Positions 43,996 to 52,151 of a stretch of DNA of 64,000 nt are shown piece by piece. A model generated the notes under the pieces. It had not been told where the DNA came from and did no database searches. It was given only the letters and a program-made list of their open reading frames with translations. The stretch lies in contig CAZQMV010000004.1 in assembly GCA_964594635.1 (NCBI GenBank), forward strand, positions 124,001-188,000, read 5' to 3'. This DNA is from Berkiella sp964594635. GTDB taxonomy: Bacteria; Pseudomonadota; Gammaproteobacteria; Berkiellales; Berkiellaceae. Each line of letters opens with the position of its first letter. Position 1 is the stretch's first letter. A program made the translations under genes and the position numbers.

Positions 43996-46281
43996 ATGGT
44001 AAATCGTTTGGTCGTGGTTGAGTCTCCCGCCAAAGCCAAAACTATTAAAAAGTATTTGGGCAAAGGCTACCAGGTCTTGGCATCGTATGGCCATGTCCGC
44101 GATTTGTTGCCCAAAGAAGGCGCAGTCGACCCTACCAATGATTTTGCGATGAAGTATGTCGTCATCGAAAAAAACGCGAATCAGGTGAAAGCGATTGCTG
44201 ATGCGTTAAAGAAAGTCGATGAATTACTCTTAGCAACTGACCCTGATCGCGAAGGTGAGGCTATTGCCTTTCATCTATGCGAATTAATGAAAGAAAAGGG
44301 CTTGTTAAAAGACAAGCCGGTTCATCGTGTTGTGTTTCATGAAATTACCAAAACAGCGATCCTTGATGCGATTAATCATGCTCGAGATTTATCAATGGAT
44401 TTGGTTAATGCACAACAAGCAAGACGCGCCCTGGATTACTTAGTGGGATTCAACTTATCGCCGCTTCTGTGGCGCAAGGTTCGTCCAGGATTGTCAGCGG
44501 GTCGGGTTCAAAGCCCTGCATTGCGTATGATTGTGGAACGCGAACTTGAGATCGAAAAATTCATCGCCAGAGAATATTGGACGATAGAAGCCGATGTCAC
44601 CAAAGAAGATCAACCCTTCTCTGCCAAACTCGTAGAGTTTTCAACTGAAAAACTCAAACAGTTTTCAGTGACAGATGGCGACCAAGCCAATCAAATCATT
44701 GTTGATTTGAAAAAAGCTGGCAAAGGTAAGCTAATTGTTAAACACATTGAGAAAAAGAAGCGCAAGAGAAATCCTTCTGCCCCCTTTACGACATCGACCT
44801 TACAGCAAGAAGCTTCGCGAAAGCTCGGTTTTGGTGCCGCACGCACCATGCGTATTGCTCAACAATTATATGAAGGTATTGATATTGGCGAAGGTGCTCA
44901 AGGTTTGATCACCTATATGAGAACCGACTCGGTTAACTTAGCCAGTGTCGCAGTTGAAGAAATTCGCCAAACCATTGAAACCCGTTTTGGTGCGGATGCT
45001 TTACCCGATACGCCGCACACCTATAAAACCAAAGCGAAAAATGCTCAAGAAGCTCATGAAGCAATACGTCCGACCTCGGCGAGCTTGCATCCAGACGATA
45101 TCAAACATGCACTGAGCGCCGATCAATACAAACTGTATAATTTAGTCTGGAAGCGAACGATTGCTTGTCAAATGATCCCGGCAACAATTGATACCGTTGC
45201 TGTTGATTTAGCTTGCGGTGAAGGACATTTATTTAGAGCCAATGGCTCGATCATTGCTATCCCAGGCTTCTTGCAAGTGTATGAAGAAGGCATCGACGAT
45301 GCTAAGAAAGAAGATGGGGGTGGTAAAATGTTACCGCCGCTCAAAGAGGGTGATAGTTTGCCTATTTTAGAAATTCGTGGCGAGCAACACTTTACAGAGC
45401 CACCACCGCGATATTCTGAAGCAACCTTGGTTAAAACCATGGAAGAATATGGGATTGGTCGACCATCAACCTATGCAACCATTATCAGCACACTTCAACA
45501 GCGTGAATACGCGAATTTGGAAAACAAACGTTTTCATCCAACGGATGTGGGTCGAGTCGTTAATCGTTTTTTAACCACTTATTTTCAGCAATATGTGGAT
45601 TATGGATTTACCGCACAGCTTGAAGACGAGCTTGATGAAGTATCACGTGGTGAAAAAGAATGGCGTCCAGTATTGCGTGAATTTTGGCAACCGTTTATTA
45701 ATTTGGTAAAAGAAACTCAAGAAAACGTTCAGCGCAAAGATGTGACGCAAGAGCCGATTGAAGAAAAATGCCCGCAATGTAGCGGTCCCCTTTCTATTCG
45801 TTTAGGCAGAAGAGGGCGTTTTATTGGTTGTACCAATTATCCAGAATGCGATTACACGCGTAGCTTAGAAGATGGCGCAAGTAGTGACGCTGGGCCTGAA
45901 ATTGTTGAAGGACGCTTATGTCCCACTTGCAATTCATCTCTACAAATCAAAAAGGGCAAGTACGGTAAATTTATTGGCTGTAGCAGTTATCCTGAATGTA
46001 AATTTATTGAACCCCTAGAGAAACCTGAAGATACCAACGTTCAATGCCCTTCTTGTAAAGAAGGGAGTATTTTAAAGCGCAAATCCCGCCAAGGAAAAAT
46101 ATTCTTTTCGTGCTCACGTTACCCGGATTGTAAATATGCTTTATGGTACCAGCCGCAGAATGAGCCTTGCCCACTTTGTGCATGGCCGATCACGGCAATT
46201 AAAACCACAAAGAAAAATGGCACGGAAAGGGTTTGCCCACAACAAAGTTGTAAGTTCTCTGAACCTTACGACGAAACGTAG
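43996..46281 (+). CDS. topA: DNA topoisomerase I
   Basis: A 761-residue type IA topoisomerase that relaxes negative supercoils. TOPRIM begins LVVVESPAKAKTIKKYLGKG; LLATDPDREGEAIAFHL holds the metal aspartates and GLITYMRTDSVNLA carries the catalytic tyrosine. RPSTYATIIS follows. The C-terminal part has four tandem zinc ribbons: CPQC...CTNYPEC, CPTC...CSSYPEC, CPSC...CSRYPDC and CPLC...CPQQSC. It is somewhat shorter than E. coli (865), which has additional C-terminal ribbons. Together with gyrB it sets supercoiling. Confidence 0.98.
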   Translation: MVNRLVVVESPAKAKTIKKYLGKGYQVLASYGHVRDLLPKEGAVDPTNDFAMKYVVIEKNANQVKAIADALKKVDELLLATDPDREGEAIAFHLCELMKEKGLLKDKPVHRVVFHEITKTAILDAINHARDLSMDLVNAQQARRALDYLVGFNLSPLLWRKVRPGLSAGRVQSPALRMIVERELEIEKFIAREYWTIEADVTKEDQPFSAKLVEFSTEKLKQFSVTDGDQANQIIVDLKKAGKGKLIVKHIEKKKRKRNPSAPFTTSTLQQEASRKLGFGAARTMRIAQQLYEGIDIGEGAQGLITYMRTDSVNLASVAVEEIRQTIETRFGADALPDTPHTYKTKAKNAQEAHEAIRPTSASLHPDDIKHALSADQYKLYNLVWKRTIACQMIPATIDTVAVDLACGEGHLFRANGSIIAIPGFLQVYEEGIDDAKKEDGGGKMLPPLKEGDSLPILEIRGEQHFTEPPPRYSEATLVKTMEEYGIGRPSTYATIISTLQQREYANLENKRFHPTDVGRVVNRFLTTYFQQYVDYGFTAQLEDELDEVSRGEKEWRPVLREFWQPFINLVKETQENVQRKDVTQEPIEEKCPQCSGPLSIRLGRRGRFIGCTNYPECDYTRSLEDGASSDAGPEIVEGRLCPTCNSSLQIKKGKYGKFIGCSSYPECKFIEPLEKPEDTNVQCPSCKEGSILKRKSRQGKIFFSCSRYPDCKYALWYQPQNEPCPLCAWPITAIKTTKKNGTERVCPQQSCKFSEPYDET

Positions 46282-46318
46282 TATTTATATTTGCTAATGA
46301 CATCATGAGAGATTTTGT

Positions 46319-46825
46319 ATGAATAAACCTTTTGTTGCTATTTTAATGGGCTCCGATAGCGATTTGCCTGTGATGCAAAGCACAGTTGATACACTAAAAT
46401 CGTTAGACATACCTTTTGAAATTCGTGTGTCTTCTGCCCATCGCACGCCTTCACAAACCCAACAATATGTATTAGATGCAGATAAACGTGGTTGTGCGGT
46501 TTTCATTTGTGCGGCAGGCCTTGCTGCACATTTGGCGGGATTCGTCGCGGCGCATACCATTAAGCCAGTCATTGGTGTACCCATGGATGGTGGCAGCTTA
46601 CAAGGGATGGATGCTTTATTATCGACAGTGCAAATGCCAGGCGGCATACCGGTTGCTTGTGTTGCCATTGGCAAACCCGGCGCGCAAAACGCGGGATTTT
46701 TAAGTGCTCAAATGATTGCTTTACAAGACGGATCCATTGCGAAACGCCTACTCGATCTACGGACTGAAAATGCAGATAAGATCATGAGCAAAAATAAAGC
46801 GCTACAGGAAAAGCTGGGCGTATAA
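46319..46825 (+). CDS. purE: N5-carboxyaminoimidazole ribonucleotide mutase
   Basis: A 168-residue class I PurE of purine synthesis. Signatures are ILMGSDSDLPVMQ at the start, VSSAHRTPS with the catalytic histidine, and VIGVPMDGGSLQGMDALLSTVQMPGGIPVACVAIG. The usual partner PurK is not adjacent. hemF follows directly, its ATG overlapping the last base of the stop (TAATG), so the two are cotranslated. Confidence 0.96.
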   Translation: MNKPFVAILMGSDSDLPVMQSTVDTLKSLDIPFEIRVSSAHRTPSQTQQYVLDADKRGCAVFICAAGLAAHLAGFVAAHTIKPVIGVPMDGGSLQGMDALLSTVQMPGGIPVACVAIGKPGAQNAGFLSAQMIALQDGSIAKRLLDLRTENADKIMSKNKALQEKLGV

Positions 46826-47733
46826 TGCAGTTGGATGTAAAGCAGTATTTATTAGCGCTGCAAAATTCGTTATGTGATGAGATACAGGCTTATGAGCCAT
46901 CAACAATACATCAAGATGAATGGCAGCGACCAGGTGGTGGCGGTGGTATTACCAGAGTACTGCGTCATGGCAAAGTCTTTGATAGTGCAGGCGTCAATTT
47001 TTCGCATGTGATGGGCGAAAATTTACCACCCTCAGCAACCAATCATCGTCCGGAGCTGGCAGGTCGCCAATTTGAAGCCATGGGTGTTTCATCAGTGATT
47101 CACCCTGTTAATCCGTTTGTGCCAACTTGTCATATGAATGTGCGCTTTTTTATTGCTTTAAAAGAAAACAGCGCGCCCATCTGGTGGTTTGGAGGCGGAT
47201 TTGATCTCACACCTTATTACCCTATTCATGAAGATGTTATTCATTGGCACCAACAAGCCAAAAAAGCTTGCACACCGTTTAGCGATAATATTTATGCTGA
47301 ATATAAAGCTTGGGCAGACAAGTATTTTTATCTACCACACCGCAATGAAACCCGTGGCGTGGGTGGTTTATTTTTTGATGATCTCAATACCGAGACTTTT
47401 GGTTGGGACTTTGCTAAGTGTTTTAGTTTTTTACAATCGGTTGGGAATGGTTTTTGGCAGGCTTATGGTCCGATATTAGCAAAACGTTATCAAATGCCCT
47501 TTTCGCAAGCTGAACAAGATTTTCAACGGTACCGACGAGGTCGTTATGTTGAATTTAACTTAGTGTACGATCGAGGCACACTGTTTGGTTTACAATCAGG
47601 AGGGCGTACTGAATCGATTTTGATGTCGCTCCCCCCACAAGTTTCCTTTGAATACCAATGGGCACCAAAACCTGGTTCACAAGAAGCCCGTTTATATGAG
47701 CATTATTTGCAACCTCAAGATTGGTTGGTGTAA
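46825..47733 (+). CDS. hemF: Oxygen-dependent coproporphyrinogen III oxidase
   Basis: A 302-residue enzyme that decarboxylates coproporphyrinogen III in aerobic haem synthesis. Blocks include GGGGITRVLRHGKVFDSAGV, WWFGGGFDLTPYYP, RGVGGLFFDDLN and the C-terminal RYVEFNLVYDRGTLFGLQSG signature with RTESILMSLPP. Length matches E. coli (299). It starts on the final base of purE and is followed by 200 bp without a gene. The enzyme indicates oxygen-dependent haem synthesis. Confidence 0.97.
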   Translation: MQLDVKQYLLALQNSLCDEIQAYEPSTIHQDEWQRPGGGGGITRVLRHGKVFDSAGVNFSHVMGENLPPSATNHRPELAGRQFEAMGVSSVIHPVNPFVPTCHMNVRFFIALKENSAPIWWFGGGFDLTPYYPIHEDVIHWHQQAKKACTPFSDNIYAEYKAWADKYFYLPHRNETRGVGGLFFDDLNTETFGWDFAKCFSFLQSVGNGFWQAYGPILAKRYQMPFSQAEQDFQRYRRGRYVEFNLVYDRGTLFGLQSGGRTESILMSLPPQVSFEYQWAPKPGSQEARLYEHYLQPQDWLV

Positions 47734-47933
47734 ACAACTCCATAAAGTTAGTTATTAGACTAATGTTGTTATTTATCCGTTTGTCTGAAACCAACACGCT
47801 TTAAGCCCTTTTAACACATTTTGCTTTGCACATTGAATGCGCATTTGTTTACAATCGCTTCCTATTTTTAAAATCTGTATCATTCACAGGAAAAATAACG
47901 TAAAGGAGGATAAAAGCCTAGAGGTCTCATTTT

Positions 47934-50612
47934 ATGAAGTATATTGATTATGTTAACGATTGGTTTGCACTTTATATTAACCCTGTTGATTATGAAGGCA
48001 AAGCCGACCAGTTTACTCAACACATTTTCCAAACATTACCCTTTCTGGATAAATTGCCTAAAAACGCTGAATATAACAGTCTCGTCGAAGTGATCACACT
48101 CAATAGCCAAATTCTGATCCAAATTATTGAAGAAGACAATCCAAAAGATGCATCCGCTGCTTTTATCAATTTAAAAGAACAAATTACTCGCTTAAAAAAT
48201 CATGTTAAACACTATGCGTTAAATCATTTTAATGATCTTTTCCAGCAAGACCACTTCTATACGAAGCTTCAGGAGTACATCAATAGTACAGTGACAGTAT
48301 TATCTGTGAACGAATGGCGTGCGCTGCAAGAAAGCTATGTTGATCACAAAATTGAAGAGCTTTCATTAGCATTAACGATTAAGCTTGCCAATGAAGCTCA
48401 CATGCCCGATCTTGTCACTCAAACCGAATTAGATAAGCTGTCTATTGAAGAAGATAAAATTCGTTTTTTGGGTAAGGTGCGTTCTATTATTTTAGGATCC
48501 AATAGCGGTGCGACTGAATTAAAAAGTAACATGGAAGCAAAAATATTAACTTTTTGTGACTATGTCGAAAAGAACACAGCGTTTAAGCAAAAATATGATA
48601 AACGAGGAATGCGTCAAGTTGTTGCTCAATTTCTCAAGCAACATTTTGCTGACATAAAAACATTAGAAAAAATTAATAATGATATTAAAGTGAATCAAAT
48701 AAGTTTACAAAGCTTATTGAGACAAGAAAAATTAAAGCACCGAAGTCCCAAAAATTTGGAAATAATCCAACAACAAATAACCAGCATCAAGCAAAAATTA
48801 GCAACCAATCAAGCACTTTATGACAATCGACAAAGAGAGTTTGAGGCAGCATTGCTGGCTTTTTATCAAACCGTATTACGTTCGCCGCTGGATGAGAAAT
48901 TTCAAGAAGTTATCAGCTTATTTCAGCTAGCTCCCTTTTTATCAAGATCAGAAAGTGAGGGTTTTTTACAAAGAACCGCTGGTTTATTTAAGCTATTTGC
49001 TGCGACGGTAGACACCTTTTTACCCTCAGAAATGGATCTGCAATTAGGCATGCTCGGGGTTGCTGCAGGTGCTTTTGTCATCGGCACGGGACCCATAGGA
49101 ATGAGTGTTGGATTAGGAGTAGGGATTGCAGCGGTAAAAACCAACCAAACGGTCATAAGGCTTGCCCATGAAACCAAGCAAGAATGGCACGCATGCTTGG
49201 AGGCATTATATGGTAAATTTACAGCAATTTATAAAAGTGCAGCATGTAAAGTCAATCAAGAGATCAAGCGTATTTGTGATAATGATGCAACCAAAGCTGC
49301 TGTGATTAACGCTTTTTATGTGCGTCAGCTTTTTGAATATGATTTAAAAATTGCAAGTGAAACAAAAGACCCTGAAAATACACAATTAAAAAAAGAGAAA
49401 GCACAATTTGAAAAGCACTATCAACAGCTAAGAAATGGCCAAGTCAAATCAAAAGATTTTTGGGAAAACAATTTTAAACAAGATATTGCAATATGTGTTC
49501 ACAATTTGCAGCGTTTACAACAGATCCATACTAATGCCTACTTTATGTGCTTATATGAAGAACTGAATGGCCAACCCATAAGATCACAGCGTGATTTTCA
49601 TCAAAACAGATTAACTGGGATCTTGGAAGCGTTAAAAGAACTTAGTTTATTAGCGAGTAAAAATAAGTGGCAAAAATTCCGAGAACAAAATATTGCAGCT
49701 TTGCGAGGGTTATTAAAAACACCATTCGATTTTACATTTGAAGATCATGTCAATCGCTTCGTTTGTCATCATTCACCCTTGCATATCCTTTTTTGGTTGC
49801 GTGAACAAGCCACGGATCCTCGGAAAATATTAGCACAGCCTTTGCCTTCATTTGAGAATAAAACATTTTGGCACTTACTAGCAGAGCGAGAAGACGGTGC
49901 CGATCTCATGCAACAAATGCTCAACTTAGAAGAGGTTGCTCCTCCTCAAAGAGCCAGCGCTAAATTGATTCAAAAATGTTGGCATTTCATCGCTTCCGTT
50001 AAAAACAAAGCGCTCTTTGATCCTGATTGCATTTATCAAGAGATGAATCCACTGGCTTATGCATATCAACAAGGCAATACTGCGTTGCTTCGAGTCTATC
50101 TTCAAGAAGTCCTGCAACACCCCAATCAGGTTAAGGCAATAGGATTAAAAAAATTGTTTCAATTTATGATAACAACGCATCCACAAGTGATACCGTTAAT
50201 AGAAGCCATAAAACCCAACGGTGTCGAAGCCTTGGCAGCTGCACTACCCTTCTATCAAAAAGCAAGCATTCAACTTGGCATAATGGCGGCTCTCACAATG
50301 TACACCCTTAAAGAAGGATCATTGCCACAAGGAAAAGGACAATGGCAGCATTTTCTATTGGAATTAAAGCAAGATCACAGTGCTTATATTCAAGTCGAAA
50401 GTTTAAGGGATTATCAAAGCAAACAAATGGATGATCTTGTGCTGTTACTTGCGCATGAGCGTACTTTACCCCCGCAATTAGAGCCGCAACTTGAAGCACA
50501 GCCTCCCACGTTGCTGATTCAGTATCAAGCGCCCACACAACAGCTGGTCGCAGTTGTTAAGGCAAAGACCGCGATTAGAACCCGTAAGAAGAAAGGCTTA
50601 CCCACCGCCTAA
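47934..50612 (+). CDS. Large helical protein of unknown function (effector candidate)
   Basis: An 892-residue protein with no family I recognise. No signal peptide is evident. Residues 1-240 are mixed helical; about 240-310 are Gln/Lys/Glu-rich and probably coiled coil. A Gly/Ala/Val-rich hydrophobic hairpin (GMLGVAAGAFVIGTGPIGM and on to about 402) could insert in a membrane. Residues 610-770 include helix pairs such as NPLAYAYQQGNTALLRVYL that faintly resemble ankyrin repeats. The tail is basic (TAIRTRKKKGLPTA). Size, helix content, isolated position and a long leader fit secreted effectors of Legionellales, but this is inference. A GAGG site lies 10 bp upstream and a stronger AAAGGAGG about 24 bp upstream. 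Confidence 0.75.
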   Translation: MKYIDYVNDWFALYINPVDYEGKADQFTQHIFQTLPFLDKLPKNAEYNSLVEVITLNSQILIQIIEEDNPKDASAAFINLKEQITRLKNHVKHYALNHFNDLFQQDHFYTKLQEYINSTVTVLSVNEWRALQESYVDHKIEELSLALTIKLANEAHMPDLVTQTELDKLSIEEDKIRFLGKVRSIILGSNSGATELKSNMEAKILTFCDYVEKNTAFKQKYDKRGMRQVVAQFLKQHFADIKTLEKINNDIKVNQISLQSLLRQEKLKHRSPKNLEIIQQQITSIKQKLATNQALYDNRQREFEAALLAFYQTVLRSPLDEKFQEVISLFQLAPFLSRSESEGFLQRTAGLFKLFAATVDTFLPSEMDLQLGMLGVAAGAFVIGTGPIGMSVGLGVGIAAVKTNQTVIRLAHETKQEWHACLEALYGKFTAIYKSAACKVNQEIKRICDNDATKAAVINAFYVRQLFEYDLKIASETKDPENTQLKKEKAQFEKHYQQLRNGQVKSKDFWENNFKQDIAICVHNLQRLQQIHTNAYFMCLYEELNGQPIRSQRDFHQNRLTGILEALKELSLLASKNKWQKFREQNIAALRGLLKTPFDFTFEDHVNRFVCHHSPLHILFWLREQATDPRKILAQPLPSFENKTFWHLLAEREDGADLMQQMLNLEEVAPPQRASAKLIQKCWHFIASVKNKALFDPDCIYQEMNPLAYAYQQGNTALLRVYLQEVLQHPNQVKAIGLKKLFQFMITTHPQVIPLIEAIKPNGVEALAAALPFYQKASIQLGIMAALTMYTLKEGSLPQGKGQWQHFLLELKQDHSAYIQVESLRDYQSKQMDDLVLLLAHERTLPPQLEPQLEAQPPTLLIQYQAPTQQLVAVVKAKTAIRTRKKKGLPTA

Positions 50613-50687
50613 TTTGGCCTATAGGGGTGTGCAGTTGCATCAATGACAATAAATGCGTTATCTTTGCTTTATTTCACAGGAAATGTG

Positions 50688-51494
50688 ATGAGCCGATTCG
50701 CTGTCTTTGGATCTCCGATTGATCATAGTTTGTCACCCCAAATTCATGAAGCTTTTGCTTTACAATTTGGTATTGCGCTAACGTATGAGCGCATACTGAC
50801 AGAGCAAGGCGGGCTTAAAAGTGCTTTGGCAGCATTTCAAAAAATCGGTGGAAAGGGTGCTAACATTACCCTGCCCTTAAAGCATGAAGCCTTTATGCTG
50901 TGCGAACATTTATCAATCAGTGCTCAAAAAGCCAAGGCCGTGAATACGATTGGTTGGAATGAGCAAGGCGAGCTCTGGGGTGATAACACGGATGGCGAAG
51001 GGTTGATTCAAGATTTAAGGCATAACCACCAATTAGTCTTAGCAAACAAAAGAATTTTGCTGTTAGGCGCAGGGGGGGCAGCAGCTGGGATTTTATCGCC
51101 GCTTCTCGCTTTTTCGCCAACCTTAGTGATTGTCAATCGGGATGTCATAAGAGCCAATAGCTTGTTAACGGCACATCCAGCATTAAAAGCCATGAGCTAT
51201 GAGATGCTAGCCAATAGTAACGAGGCACCGTTTGATTATATTATTAATGCAACTGCCGCAAGCCTACAGGCGATTGTTCCGCCGCTTGATCCGCGTTTTT
51301 TGAAAGAAGCCTGTTGCATTGACTTAGCGTATCAGCAAAAACCCCTCACGCCTTTTTTAGCATGGGCTAACGATCATGGCGCGAGTCAGTTGATTGATGG
51401 CCTGGGCATGCTCGTTGAGCAAGCAGCGCTAGGATTTTCGCTTTGGCATGGTCAAACACCCAACACGCAAGCGGTTATTTCACAGCTTCGCTAA
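50688..51494 (+). CDS. aroE: Shikimate dehydrogenase
   Basis: About 268 residues. It reduces 3-dehydroshikimate with NADPH in the shikimate pathway. The ATG at 50688 is chosen because MSRFAVFGSPIDHSLSPQIHEAF is the family start and AGGAAA precedes it; the in-frame ATG at 50643 would add 15 residues. Catalytic Lys is in ANITLPLKHEAF, Asp in WGDNTDGEGL, the nucleotide motif is LLLGAGGAAAGIL, and DGLGMLVEQAALGF closes the protein. The 3' end overlaps the opposing gene by 20 bp. Confidence 0.96.
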   Translation: MSRFAVFGSPIDHSLSPQIHEAFALQFGIALTYERILTEQGGLKSALAAFQKIGGKGANITLPLKHEAFMLCEHLSISAQKAKAVNTIGWNEQGELWGDNTDGEGLIQDLRHNHQLVLANKRILLLGAGGAAAGILSPLLAFSPTLVIVNRDVIRANSLLTAHPALKAMSYEMLANSNEAPFDYIINATAASLQAIVPPLDPRFLKEACCIDLAYQQKPLTPFLAWANDHGASQLIDGLGMLVEQAALGFSLWHGQTPNTQAVISQLR

Positions 51495-52014
51495 GGTAAA
51501 CATTTTTGAGTTTAACATAAGTACTTGCGCTATAACGTATAAAGGCTATTTCTTCTTTTGTTAGTGGACGTTTTTTAATCGCAGGGCTGCCAACCCATAA
51601 ATAACCGCTTTCACAAATTTTTCCAGGTCCTACTAAACTGCCTGCCCCTAAAATCACCTCTGATTCAATTGTTGCGCCATCCATCACAATGCTGCCCATG
51701 CCGATCAAACAAGCATCCAGGATCGTGCAACCATGTAAGATAGCTTTGTGTCCTATTGTCACATCGCTACCAATCGTTAATGGGAAACCCTGAGGATTAA
51801 ACTCACCGGCGTGGGTAATGTGTAATACACAACCATCTTGCACACTGGTGCGATTGCCTATTTGGATACGATGCATGTCGCCACGGATAGATGCAAAGGG
51901 CCAAATGGAACAATCATCTCCAATGCTGACTTGTCCAATAATCACAGCCGCATCATCCACATAAGTACGATTGCCGATCTTTGGAAGGTGTGTAAGGTAA
52001 GGACGGATGGTCAT
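51475..52014 (-). CDS. Gamma-class carbonic anhydrase family protein (YrdA-like)
   Basis: A 179-residue left-handed beta-helix of hexapeptide repeats (IGQVSIGDDCSIWPFASIRGDM, IGNRTSVQDGCVLHITH). Three candidate zinc histidines are seen in HITHAGEF and IGHKAILHGC, as in gamma carbonic anhydrases. Homologues such as YrdA often sit next to aroE, which is the case here, though convergent. Whether it is an active anhydrase or an acyl-transferase-like relative cannot be told from sequence. The last 20 bp overlap aroE. Confidence 0.9.
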   Translation of the reverse strand: MTIRPYLTHLPKIGNRTYVDDAAVIIGQVSIGDDCSIWPFASIRGDMHRIQIGNRTSVQDGCVLHITHAGEFNPQGFPLTIGSDVTIGHKAILHGCTILDACLIGMGSIVMDGATIESEVILGAGSLVGPGKICESGYLWVGSPAIKKRPLTKEEIAFIRYSASTYVKLKNVYLSEAVK

Positions 52015-52151
52015 AGGCTGTTAATCCTCTACTGATAGGACTGATAGTATAACGCAAAGCGTGTTTTAAGAGTGGTCACAAAGCGCTAGAATGAGAAAGA
52101 AATGAAGTGTAAATTATGTGTAAAACAACTAACCTATAGGCAAACCCCTTC

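Noticed and set aside
45647..45656. Possible parS-like core CACGTG in topA
   Set aside because: The arms (TATCACGTGGTGAA) do not match the parS GTT/AAC arms.
48923..49177. 84-codon minus-strand frame inside the 892-residue gene
   Set aside because: Antisense of the Gly/Ala-rich hairpin; no start signal.
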